DNA of 64,000 bases from Blautia sp. SC05B48 (GTDB taxonomy: Bacteria > Bacillota > Clostridia > Lachnospirales > Lachnospiraceae), in contig NZ_CP040518.1 of NCBI RefSeq assembly GCF_005848555.1, positions 1,611,001-1,675,000 of the forward strand. Reading direction: 5' to 3'. The translations under genes were made by a program, and so were the position numbers. Positions 16,839-24,963 of the stretch are shown piece after piece. The notes beneath the pieces were generated by a model. It had not been told where the DNA came from and did not search any database. It was given only the letters and a program-made list of their open reading frames with translations. Position 1 is the first letter of the stretch, and every line of letters begins with the position of its first letter.

Positions 16839-17052
16839 GCCCGCCAGGTGTGTGCTGCCTGTCACCGGGGCTTCGTCGGGGGCTGGCTTCTAGGCTGCCG
16901 GAATTCTGCTAAAAGCGTTTTCCAAAAGTCCGAACTCGCGTCTTGTAGCCGCTCAGACAGCGGACTTTTGTAAAACAACGCAGATTTCTGGCAGCCAAGA
17001 ATCAGCTCCCCTCCTGCAGAGTCCGGTGACAGGCAGCACACGCCTGGCGGGC
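16839..17052. repeat. Long intergenic palindrome, element A (about 214 bp)
   Basis: Outer arms 16839-16868 and 17023-17052 pair over 30 bp with one G-U. Inner arms also pair almost throughout: GGCTGCC...TTCTGC with GCAGA...GGCAGCC, and CAAAAGTCCG with CGGACTTTTG, leaving a short loop that holds AACTCGC (16933-16939) and GCTCAGACAG (16951-16960). No coding capacity is evident. The loop motif recurs in element B near 52.95 kb, so this is a dispersed repeat or structured RNA, not a terminator. Confidence 0.8.
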
Positions 17053-17439
17053 TGGCTTTTCAGGGTGGTAGGGTAGTGTGGCTGCTTGGGAGTTGGATGG
17101 GCTATCAGCGCTTCGCTGGATAGCTGGGATGACAGGTTGGGTTTTTATGTGATGAGATATGAGGAAACGATATTAAGAAGCAGAATTGTAATGTTCGTGG
17201 TTATGTAAAAAGTGCATATTGCTTTTTGACGGTATTACAGAACTGCTATGATGTGTTAAAATATAAACAATGTTAATATAATACAGTTACATTATTCATT
17301 TTATAACTATTTATAAATGTGTTATGATATCCTCTGATGAGAGATATATAATGAACACAGTCGTATGAAATGAGAGTGTTCATGAATAGCTGGCTGTCCG
17401 GGTTGCCGGGGCTTATGTGATGAAGGAGAGGATACGATT
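17053..17439 (+). other. Non-coding region upstream of the class V aminotransferase
   Basis: No credible gene. Contains a hairpin GCTATCAGCG-ctt-CGCTGGATAGC (17111-17134) and an AT-rich leader with several -10-like motifs (TATGAT at 17247 and 17322). A GAACAC...GTGTTC inverted repeat (17352-17380) precedes the ribosome site. A TTGACG...TATGAT pair near 17226-17252 has only a 15-base spacer. I cannot assign a definite promoter. Confidence 0.4.
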
Positions 17440-18735
17440 ATGGAATTTAATCATGGCGTTTTGTTTTCAGATACATATCAGAAGAAGCTGAAATCTCAGT
17501 TTTATTATGCAGATAAGGATCCGCAGTATGGTGCGAGACTTTTCTTTGAGAACTCCGGTGGTTCTCTGCGGCTTAAGAAGGCGGTTGAGGCTAAGGCTGC
17601 TATCGAGGAGTTCCCGGATTGCCCGGAGCGTGCTCGTGGCAGAGGTTTTGATCTGGCGGATTATGTTAAGAATGGTACTCGGGAGATCCTGGAGGTTATT
17701 TTTGGTGCAAAGAGTGGTGCTCTTATCACTGAGCTGACTGCTTCCCAGACCATGTTCCATGCGGTTGGTACGATCATGGAAGGTGTTGACTGGGGTAAGA
17801 ACGCAGTTACTTCTGCTCTGGAACATCCGTCTGCTCATGATGCGGTTGAGTATTACTGTAAAAAAACCGGCAGGGAGTTCCGTGAGGTTCCGGCTAATAA
17901 GGTGACTGGTGGCCTTGATCCGGATGAGATCATGAAGTATGTAGATAAGGATACGGTTCTTCTCAGTATTATGGCTGCTTCCAATATTTCCGGTAATATC
18001 ATGGATATCAAGGAGATCGCACGTCGTGCAAAAGAGATCAACCCGGATATCTACATTGTAAGTGATGCAGTTCAGCATGCTCCTCATGCAGTGATCGATG
18101 TTGAGGACTGGGATGTGGATGTCTGCAACTTTGCACCGTATAAGTTCTTTGGTGTTCGTGGCTGCGGTTATGCTTATGTTTCTGACCGTGTTGCTGTGAT
18201 GCCGCATATCAAGCTGACCTGCAAGGATGATAATGTATGGGCTCTTGGTACTCCGGCTCCGGCTAACTTTGCGGCTATGATGGCGGTTATTGATTATGTT
18301 TGCAGTATCGGGAAGCATTTCCTGGGTGATTCTGCACAGAAATATAATAAGCGTGAGCTTTTTGTTGAGGGTATGAATCACATTCATCTTCAGGAGAGAG
18401 CGCTTCTGTACCGTATGCTGGAAGGTACCGATAAGGTTCCGGGGCTTCGTCATATTCCGGGTGTTCAGGTTTATGTAGATATGGAGGATCTTACGTACAA
18501 AGATCTCATTGTTGCGATGGGTATCGAGGGTATTGAGTATGCAGAGTGTGCAAGAAGATATCTTGAGCACGGTGTTACTCTGTTCGAGCGTGTAAAGAGC
18601 AGCCCGTATTCCAAACGTATTGTTGAGACTCTTGGTCTTGAAGGTGCGTTGCGTGTTTCTCCGCTTCACTGTCACGGAACAGATGATATTGATAAGTTCC
18701 TGAAGATCACTAAGGATATTGCTGAAGGTAAATAA
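17440..18735 (+). CDS. Class V aminotransferase-fold PLP enzyme (cysteine desulfurase-like)
   Basis: 431-aa fold-type I PLP enzyme of aminotransferase class V. Visible are the NSGGSLRL anchor near the N terminus, ASNISGNIMDIKEIA, SDAVQHAPHAVIDV (Asp/Gln/His contacting PLP) and the Schiff-base Lys in FAPYKFFGVRGCG. A Cys lies near the C terminus in RVSPLHCHGTDDI, at about the place of the SufS active cysteine but in an unusual HCH context. No SufBCD/IscU genes are nearby, so a role in Fe-S assembly is not supported; it might be a lyase or desulfurase for another substrate. Confidence 0.75.
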   Translation: MEFNHGVLFSDTYQKKLKSQFYYADKDPQYGARLFFENSGGSLRLKKAVEAKAAIEEFPDCPERARGRGFDLADYVKNGTREILEVIFGAKSGALITELTASQTMFHAVGTIMEGVDWGKNAVTSALEHPSAHDAVEYYCKKTGREFREVPANKVTGGLDPDEIMKYVDKDTVLLSIMAASNISGNIMDIKEIARRAKEINPDIYIVSDAVQHAPHAVIDVEDWDVDVCNFAPYKFFGVRGCGYAYVSDRVAVMPHIKLTCKDDNVWALGTPAPANFAAMMAVIDYVCSIGKHFLGDSAQKYNKRELFVEGMNHIHLQERALLYRMLEGTDKVPGLRHIPGVQVYVDMEDLTYKDLIVAMGIEGIEYAECARRYLEHGVTLFERVKSSPYSKRIVETLGLEGALRVSPLHCHGTDDIDKFLKITKDIAEGK

Positions 18736-18764
18736 AAACAGTTTTTGTAAAAAAATGAAACAGG

Positions 18765-18812
18765 AACCGCCCTTTTTTCATGTTTTGGCATGGAAGAAAA
18801 GGGCGGTTTTTT
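18765..18812 (+). terminator. Terminator after the class V aminotransferase gene
   Basis: AACCGCCCTTTTTTCATG (18765-18782) pairs with CATGgaAGAAAAGGGCGGTT (18789-18808), then a T run. Strong Rho-independent structure. Confidence 0.9.
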
Positions 18813-18955
18813 ATGTTATAGGAAATTACTTCGTAATGTTCCTATAACATAAAAAAGTCCTCCGGGCAGGATCACACTGCGACGGAGAGGAATAATGTCG
18901 CTGAAGCGACCCGTCGCAGGCGGAGAATCCTGCAAGCAGGATTCTTTCTTATAAG
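18813..18955. repeat. Cluster of three perfect inverted repeats in the 348-bp gap before the GH42 gene
   Basis: First, ATGTTATAGGAAATTAC (18813-18829) pairs with GTAATGTTCCTATAACAT (18833-18850). Second, CTGCGACGG pairs with CCGTCGCAG around an inner GTCGCTGAAGCGAC (about 18877-18921), itself inside CTCCG/CGGAG arms. Third, AATCCTGC-AAGCAGGATT (about 18926-18943). None has a proper T tract on the plus strand. No gene is seen. The rest of the gap to 19083 is AT-rich leader. Confidence 0.6.
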
Positions 18956-19083
18956 GATATTGGGGATTTTTCAGGCAAGTGATACTGATGTGGGATAAAT
19001 GATAATTATATTGAATAAATGATATTCTGTGCAGGAAATTTCTGCTAAGATAGGATTATCAAAACACACAGTGGGAGGCAGAG

Positions 19084-21156
19084 ATGAAGGAAATTCTTTT
19101 TGGTGCGGCATACTACGACGAATACATGCCGTATGACAGACTTGATAAAGATATAGATATGATGAAAAAAGCCGGGATCAATACGGTGCGTATTGCGGAA
19201 TCTACGTGGAGCACCTGCGAGCCCCAGGATGGGGTGTTTGACTTTTCTCATGTGGAGCGTGTGATGGATGCCATGGAGGAAGCCGGAATCAATGTGATCA
19301 TCGGAACGCCTACGTACGCAGTGCCTGCGTGGATGGTGAAAGCTCACCCGGATGTGATCGCTACAACGAAAAAAGGCGCAGGGATCTATGGTGCAAGACA
19401 GATCATGGACATTACCAATCCGGTATATCTTTTTTATGCGGAGCGTGTGATCCGCAAGCTGATGGAGATCAGTGCCCACAGGAAATGTGTTATAGGTTTC
19501 CAGGTGGATAATGAGACAAAATATTACGGCACAGCAGGTAAGAATGTACAGCTGGCTTTTGTGAAATATTTAAGAGAAAAATTTCATGATAATCTGGATG
19601 CCATGAATTATGAATTCGGGCTGGATTACTGGAGCAATCGGATTGATGCCTGGGAGGATTTTCCGGATGTGAGAGGAACCATCAACGGCAGCCTGGGAGC
19701 AGAGTTTGAGAAATTTCAGAGGACTCTGGTGGATAGATTCTTAAGCTGGCAGGCCGGAATCGTCAGTGAGTATAAGAGAGAAGACCAGTTTATTACTCAC
19801 AATATGGATTTTGAGTGGAGAGGTTATTCTTACGGAGTGCAGCCGGATGTGAACCATCTGCATGTTTCGGAGGCTCTGACCATTGCCGGAACCGATATTT
19901 ATCATCCCTCTCAGGATGAGCTGACCGGTACGGAGATCGCTTTTGGTGGGGATATGATCCGTAGTCTGAAGCATGATAATTATCTGGTGCTGGAGACGGA
20001 AGCGCAGGGATTTCCATGCTGGACGCCGTATAAGGGACAGCTTCGGCTTTGTGCTTACAGCCATCTTGCGTCCGGGGCCAACAGTGTGATGTACTGGCAC
20101 TGGCATTCTATCCATAATTCATTTGAGACATACTGGAAGGGGCTTCTCAGCCATGATCTTGCGGAGAATGATACTTACCGGGAGGCTTGCATCATTGGAA
20201 AGGAATTTCGGGAAAAAGGCAGTCATATGGTAAATCTCAAGAAGAAAAATGATGTGGCTGTGATGGTGAGTAATGAGGCTCTGACTGCACTGAACTGGTT
20301 TGGTATCCAGGCGACTTCCGGGGATAATGGAGAGATCCGATACAATGATGTGGTGCGTTGGATTTACGATGCACTGTACCGGATGAATGTGGAGTGTGAT
20401 TTCGTCTGGCCGGAATCTGAGGATCTTTCTCAGTATAAGGCGATTTTTGTACCGGCGCTTTATGCTGCACCTGACAGCACTTTAGAGAGGCTGAATCAGT
20501 ATGTGAAAGACGGTGGCACGTTGGTCGTGACATTTAAAAGCGGTTTTGCCAATGAGAATGTGAAGGTTCATGCAGATGCACAGCCGCATATCCTTAAAGA
20601 TGCTCTGGGTATCAGCTATGATCAGTTTACCTTTCCGCGCAATGTGAAGCTGTCAGGAAAACTGTATGGTGCGGAAAGTTTGGATGATTTTGCAAGGAGT
20701 GCAGATGCAGATATAAATTCTGATGATGCGGATTCGGCAGAGGTTGGAGAAGCCAGGGTCTTTATGGAACTTCTCAAACCGGAAGGCGCAGAGGTGCTTG
20801 CAGGATATGAACATTATAACTGGAAAGGATATGCTGCAATAACAAGAAACAAGTATGGAATGGGTATGGCATACTATCTGGGATGCATGACAGATAATGC
20901 CACACTTCAGAATGTGATAAAAGCTGTTCTTGGCGATGCAGGGGTAAAGTTATCCGGTTATGAATATCCGGTGATCGTTCGTGAAGGAACGAATGATTTT
21001 GGAAAAACTGTCCGGTATTTTCTGAATTATTCTGCAAAGGAACAGTCTGTTGCGTATAAATACAGTGATGGAGAAGACGTACTTACTGGTGAGACGATCA
21101 AAGCTGAGTCACTGCTGATCATTCCTGCGTGGGATGTACGGATTGTTGAAGCATGA
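19084..21156 (+). CDS. Glycoside hydrolase family 42 beta-galactosidase
   Basis: 690-aa intracellular beta-galactosidase. The opening FGAAYYDEYMP and RIAESTWSTCEPQDGVFDF are the usual GH42 N-terminal signature; acid/base Glu is in GFQVDNETKYYG, nucleophile Glu in YLVLETEAQGF. Then a Trp-rich YWHWHSIHNSFETYWKGLLSHDL, a glutaminase-like trimerisation domain (about 400-600) and a short C-terminal beta domain. The family cleaves beta-galactosides such as lactose or galacto-oligosaccharides. GGGAGG precedes ATG 19084. No transporter or regulator adjoins. Confidence 0.92.
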   Translation: MKEILFGAAYYDEYMPYDRLDKDIDMMKKAGINTVRIAESTWSTCEPQDGVFDFSHVERVMDAMEEAGINVIIGTPTYAVPAWMVKAHPDVIATTKKGAGIYGARQIMDITNPVYLFYAERVIRKLMEISAHRKCVIGFQVDNETKYYGTAGKNVQLAFVKYLREKFHDNLDAMNYEFGLDYWSNRIDAWEDFPDVRGTINGSLGAEFEKFQRTLVDRFLSWQAGIVSEYKREDQFITHNMDFEWRGYSYGVQPDVNHLHVSEALTIAGTDIYHPSQDELTGTEIAFGGDMIRSLKHDNYLVLETEAQGFPCWTPYKGQLRLCAYSHLASGANSVMYWHWHSIHNSFETYWKGLLSHDLAENDTYREACIIGKEFREKGSHMVNLKKKNDVAVMVSNEALTALNWFGIQATSGDNGEIRYNDVVRWIYDALYRMNVECDFVWPESEDLSQYKAIFVPALYAAPDSTLERLNQYVKDGGTLVVTFKSGFANENVKVHADAQPHILKDALGISYDQFTFPRNVKLSGKLYGAESLDDFARSADADINSDDADSAEVGEARVFMELLKPEGAEVLAGYEHYNWKGYAAITRNKYGMGMAYYLGCMTDNATLQNVIKAVLGDAGVKLSGYEYPVIVREGTNDFGKTVRYFLNYSAKEQSVAYKYSDGEDVLTGETIKAESLLIIPAWDVRIVEA

Positions 21157-21172
21157 GAGACTTTTCTTTACC

Positions 21173-21201
21173 TTGACATCTTCCGCGAGAGCATGCACAA
21201 T
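21173..21201 (+). promoter_or_regulatory. Probable promoter for the cysteine hydrolase gene
   Basis: TTGACA (21173-21178), 17-base spacer, CACAAT (21196-21201). Good -35, weak -10, 57 bases before the start. Confidence 0.5.
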
Positions 21202-21257
21202 AAAGGTATCATAAACTTGCCGGACAGAAATAAATTATGAAACAAGGGGTGACAAAC

Positions 21258-21779
21258 ATGCAGAACATTCTCATTGTAGTAGACATGCAAAATGATTTCA
21301 TCGACGGTGCACTTGGCACGAAGGAGGCAGCTGCCATTGTTCCGAAGGTGGAGGAGAAGATCCGGGATTTTGACGGAAAGGTATTTTTCACAAGAGATAC
21401 CCATGAAACGTATTATCTGGAGACACAGGAGGGGAAAAACCTTCCGGTTCCTCACTGTATCCGGGGCACAGATGGATGGCAGATTCGGGAAGAACTGGAC
21501 GCCTTAAGGAAAACAGAACCCATTGACAAAGAAACCTTCGGCTCCACCGATCTGGCGGGAGAACTGGTTGCACTCAATGAGGATGAAGAAATCGGAAGCA
21601 TTACTCTTGTGGGACTTTGCACAGATATCTGTGTGATCTCCAATGCCCTTCTGATCAAGGCATCCCTTCCGGAAGTGCCGATCTGTGTTGATGCCACATG
21701 CTGCGCAGGTGTAACACCGGAGAGTCATGAGAATGCACTGAAAGCCATGGAGGCGTGCCAGATCAGGATTATCCGGTAA
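21258..21779 (+). CDS. Isochorismatase/nicotinamidase-family cysteine hydrolase
   Basis: 173-aa cysteine hydrolase. The catalytic triad can be read as Asp in IVVDMQNDF (residue 9), Lys in PIDKETFGS, and Cys in VGLCTDICVISNAL. The TRDTH segment resembles the metal site of nicotinamidases (PncA), so hydrolysis of nicotinamide to nicotinate for NAD salvage is plausible but not certain. I place the start at ATG 21258, eight bases after AGGGG; an upstream in-frame ATG at 21237 lacks a site. Confidence 0.8.
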   Translation: MQNILIVVDMQNDFIDGALGTKEAAAIVPKVEEKIRDFDGKVFFTRDTHETYYLETQEGKNLPVPHCIRGTDGWQIREELDALRKTEPIDKETFGSTDLAGELVALNEDEEIGSITLVGLCTDICVISNALLIKASLPEVPICVDATCCAGVTPESHENALKAMEACQIRIIR

Positions 21780-21810
21780 GAAGGATGAAACCGCAGGAAA
21801 GGAGGATACT

Positions 21811-23811
21811 ATGAAAAAGAAGCTTCTGAAAAAATTGATGGTCCTTGCGCTGTCCGCAGTAACTGCCTTCAGTGCGGTGCCGGCGGCAATGGTAACAGCC
21901 GCCGGTAATCCCTATCCTACAACACAGGATGTGGATCGAGATGGCTTATATGAGATCCCCTGCACACGCTTTGCATGGCAGTGCGTGTATGACAGACAGG
22001 GAATCGCGCTGCCTGCATGGGGAAATGCGGTAAACTGGTGGCAAAATGCTATCAACCAGGGCTATGCAGTAGGAAATGAGCCTGTTCCCGGTTCCATTGC
22101 TGTATGGAGCGGAGATTATTACGGACATGTTGCTTATGTAACAGCCAATCTTGGAAACAACAGATTTACGGTAGATGAGGGAGGAAGAACGGACAAAGAT
22201 CAGACATCCTCTCATGGAGTTGCATATGGATATACACTGACCAATGCAGTCGGAGGAAGGCGTCCTTATGATTCCAATAAGGTGCTGCTTGGCTTTATCT
22301 ATCCGGGCGTTCGTGTACCGGGCAAGCCATATGTGAGCGTGAATCCGGGAAAAGCGAATCAGACTACAACGTTTTCCTGGAATGCAACAAGCTATGCCAG
22401 ATATTATGATGTATATGTGTATAAAGCAGGAGAATCCAATGCGACGCAAGTTAAGTATGGAGTGAATGGAACAAGTTGGTCCTGCACACTGCCGGCGGGG
22501 AATTACAGGGTAGCGGTGGCATCTGTGAATCATGCACAGTATGCATATACATTTTCGGATTCTGTGAATTTCACTGTCCAGGCAGCTCCGGTCACACATA
22601 CACATAACTATCAGAGAGTAACAGTAAAGGCAACCACCACTGCCAACGGATATACACAGGAGCAGTGCAGCTGCGGAAGTATACAGAATAAACAGATCAT
22701 CTATTATCCGAAGACAATAAAGCTTTCCAGAACAAGCTATACTTATAATGGAAAAGTAAAAAAGCCAACGGTAAAGGTTACAGACAGCAATAATAAGGTG
22801 ATCAGTGCAGACAACTATACAGTTACCTATTCTGCCGGAAGAAAATATGTTGGAACTTACCGGGTAACAGTTCGGTTTAAGGGCAATTACTCGGGAACCG
22901 TTACAAAAACCTTTAAGATCACCGGAAAAGCTCATAAACACAGCTACAAAAAACAGGTAAAGAAAGCAACTACATCCAGAAACGGATATGTTCAGTATCT
23001 TTGTTCCTGCGGTGCGGTGACCGGAAAGAAAACCATCTATTATCCGAAGACAATAAAGCTTTCCACCACAAGCTATACATACGACGGAAAAGTAAAAACA
23101 CCGAAGGTAAAAGTAACCGGTGCGAATAAAAAAACCATCAGTTCCGGTAATTACAAGGTGTCATATTCCCGGGGAAGAAAAAATGTTGGCACTTATAAGG
23201 TAACGGTGAAGTTTAAGGGAAACTACAGCGGAACCGTAACAAAGACCTTTAAGATCAAGGCGAAACCTAAAAACTGGGTTTATGTGGATACGCTTCCAAA
23301 GAATATCACTTCCGATAAATATACGATCCAGTATAAACACACCTATCAGAAAACAACCTTCAGCTATGTCAATGATGGTGGTGTTTATGAGTCCGTAAGA
23401 CCACTGGAGACATCTGCTTCCAGACAGCTGGTGGGCTATTATTACTATCATTTCTGCGGACCGAATACCGGAAAGAATGTAAACTTTGCACAGACGGGCT
23501 CTTATGTACATTTTGACAGTGTGGCAGCCAGTCAGGTAACCGTAGCTGCTTCCGGCGCAGATGGAGATGACCCGAGCATTACCTATTATCTGCTGAACTG
23601 GAAAGGAAACGGCAGCCGGGTATGGTGCTCCAGCGGAACTACCTGCAACGGCGCCTACGGAAGCCACGGAGCCAGAGGCCAGGCCTGGTACCGCATGAAC
23701 CAGTACCAGAACAAAAAACTCCAGACTCAGACTACAACCTCCGAAAGTGATTGGACAATCGGTAAAGACAGCACAGCAGTGAAAACCGTTTACCGTTATA
23801 AAGCAAAATAG
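21811..23811 (+). CDS. Secreted CHAP-domain cell-wall hydrolase with two repeated modules
   Basis: 666-aa exported protein; signal peptide residues 1-31 (KKK, hydrophobic core, VTAAG). The CHAP amidase/peptidase domain covers about 35-160 with catalytic Cys in IPCTRFAWQCVYD and His in YYGHVAYVT. A fibronectin-like domain follows (about 165-260). Then come two related ~120-residue modules, each starting with a His-rich HTHNY/HKHSY, a CSCG pair and an IYYPKTIKLS strand leading to GNYSGTVTKTFKI. The C-terminal ~170 residues are unassigned. Likely acts on peptidoglycan outside the cell. Confidence 0.85.
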   Translation: MKKKLLKKLMVLALSAVTAFSAVPAAMVTAAGNPYPTTQDVDRDGLYEIPCTRFAWQCVYDRQGIALPAWGNAVNWWQNAINQGYAVGNEPVPGSIAVWSGDYYGHVAYVTANLGNNRFTVDEGGRTDKDQTSSHGVAYGYTLTNAVGGRRPYDSNKVLLGFIYPGVRVPGKPYVSVNPGKANQTTTFSWNATSYARYYDVYVYKAGESNATQVKYGVNGTSWSCTLPAGNYRVAVASVNHAQYAYTFSDSVNFTVQAAPVTHTHNYQRVTVKATTTANGYTQEQCSCGSIQNKQIIYYPKTIKLSRTSYTYNGKVKKPTVKVTDSNNKVISADNYTVTYSAGRKYVGTYRVTVRFKGNYSGTVTKTFKITGKAHKHSYKKQVKKATTSRNGYVQYLCSCGAVTGKKTIYYPKTIKLSTTSYTYDGKVKTPKVKVTGANKKTISSGNYKVSYSRGRKNVGTYKVTVKFKGNYSGTVTKTFKIKAKPKNWVYVDTLPKNITSDKYTIQYKHTYQKTTFSYVNDGGVYESVRPLETSASRQLVGYYYYHFCGPNTGKNVNFAQTGSYVHFDSVAASQVTVAASGADGDDPSITYYLLNWKGNGSRVWCSSGTTCNGAYGSHGARGQAWYRMNQYQNKKLQTQTTTSESDWTIGKDSTAVKTVYRYKAK

Positions 23812-23834
23812 ATCATAGATCAGTCATAAATCAG

Positions 23835-23880
23835 AAACTCCCTCATGTATCAGAAAAACTGATATGTGAGGGAGTTTTTT
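23835..23880 (+). terminator. Terminator after the CHAP gene
   Basis: AAACTCCCTCATgTATCAG pairs with CTGATAtGTGAGGGAGTTT across a five-A loop and ends in TTTTTT. Confidence 0.92.
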
Positions 23881-23981
23881 GATAAATGTGAAGGAGCTTA
23901 TTTCAAAACGGATCGAAATTTTGCAGTAAGCAACCGACAAAGTTTTACATATATTGTACAGTTTGTGAAATACAGGAAAAA

Positions 23982-24119
23982 ATGACGGGATATCTGCAGC
24001 TTGCACCGAAGGTGGGCGGTGACAATATTGCCTGTGTATCCATGTTTGGCTTCCAGGAGAAGATGAATAAACAGGCTCCGGAGGCAGGGGAAAGGATTGA
24101 AAAAGAACTGCTGAAGTAA
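23982..24119 (+). CDS. Short orphan reading frame (45 codons), probable gene remnant
   Basis: ATG 23982 follows AGGAAAA and reads MTGYLQLAPKVGGDNIACVS to a stop at 24117. The ending EAGERIEKELLK looks like the tail of a larger folded protein; I do not recognise it. A strong terminator lies 16 bases after the stop, which suggests the last exon-like piece of a formerly larger, expressed gene, or a genuine small protein. Confidence 0.4.
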   Translation: MTGYLQLAPKVGGDNIACVSMFGFQEKMNKQAPEAGERIEKELLK

Positions 24120-24370
24120 ACTGAATATTCTTGTATAAGCTGTCGCATTAATGTGCTACAGCTTATTTTTTTGAAAAATACCGATAAAAATATGGACAAA
24201 ACCGAAAATAATGGTTAATATATACACATGCCTAAAAAACAAAAAATGAAAATTATACGAAATATATAATATAAATCCGGCACAGAAAAAATATATATAG
24301 ACATATTTACAAAGCGACATCGTGGATATCAATACCGGAGGAAGTGGGAAAATAACGGGAGGAAGAGAAT
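24120..24370 (+). terminator. Terminator (24135-24172) and AT-rich leader before the PTS genes
   Basis: ATAAGCTGT (24135-24143) pairs with ACAGCTTAT (24158-24166) and a T run follows. The remaining ~200 bases to the EIIA start are strongly AT-rich with TATAAT-like motifs but no well-spaced -35/-10 pair that I trust. A GGAGGAAG site is repeated before the start. Confidence 0.7.
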
Positions 24371-24850
24371 ATGTTGAAATTTTTTAAAGGAAAAGATAAA
24401 GGAAATTTAATTTATGCACCCTGCAGAGGAAGAGTGGTTCCCCTTGCAGAGGTTCCGGACCCTGTTTTTGCGGATAAGGTACTGGGTGACGGTTTTGCAG
24501 TGATCCCGGCAGACGGCAGGATATATGCTCCGGCAGACGGTGAAGTGGCAATGGTATTTGATACTCTTCATGCAGTTACGCTGACAAGCACTCAGGGAGC
24601 GGAAATACTGATACATATCGGACTGGATACAGTCACACTTAAGGGCGAACCCTTTAAAGCGCACGTTGCAGCAGGTGACAAGGTTAAAAAGGGTGATCTT
24701 CTGATAGAGGCTGATCTGGACAAAATCGAGAAAGCCGGTTTAAATACAATTATCCCGGTTCTGATCTGCAACACAGATGATTACGGAAAGATAAGCCTCC
24801 AGAAGGAGGGGGATGTTTCGGCGGATGAAGCCGTCCTCAAGCTTTCATGA
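24371..24850 (+). CDS. PTS glucose-superfamily EIIA component
   Basis: 159-aa phosphocarrier of the glucose/N-acetylglucosamine PTS class. The fold signature LYAPADGEV-like segment IYAPADGEVAMVFDTLHAV and the phosphorylated His in EILIHIGLDTVTLKG are present. It accepts phosphate from HPr and hands it to the EIIB domain of the adjacent transporter. It is encoded as a separate gene 113 bases upstream of EIICB. Such EIIA proteins may also serve other EII complexes of the class. Confidence 0.92.
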   Translation: MLKFFKGKDKGNLIYAPCRGRVVPLAEVPDPVFADKVLGDGFAVIPADGRIYAPADGEVAMVFDTLHAVTLTSTQGAEILIHIGLDTVTLKGEPFKAHVAAGDKVKKGDLLIEADLDKIEKAGLNTIIPVLICNTDDYGKISLQKEGDVSADEAVLKLS

Positions 24851-24963
24851 TCATCTTCATGCAGCTGACAGGCTTATAACAGCCCGGAGATAGTAGTAAT
24901 TTTCGGGGTGTTATAACCGGAGTGATCCGGTCAAATATATTTATTTTAAGGGAGGGGAAATAT

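Noticed and set aside
16839-17052. Element A as a riboswitch or attenuator of the class V aminotransferase
   Set aside because: It lies about 390 bases upstream, is nearly fully self-paired, has no known aptamer core, and its loop motif recurs at an unrelated locus.
17440-18735. SufS/IscS housekeeping cysteine desulfurase
   Set aside because: No Suf or Isc genes adjoin and the C-terminal Cys context (HCH) is not the usual SufS pattern; only class V PLP enzyme is supported.
18813-18850. Second terminator after the aminotransferase gene
   Set aside because: Strong hairpin, but followed by A's on the plus strand and not by T's on either relevant side; listed as a repeat instead.
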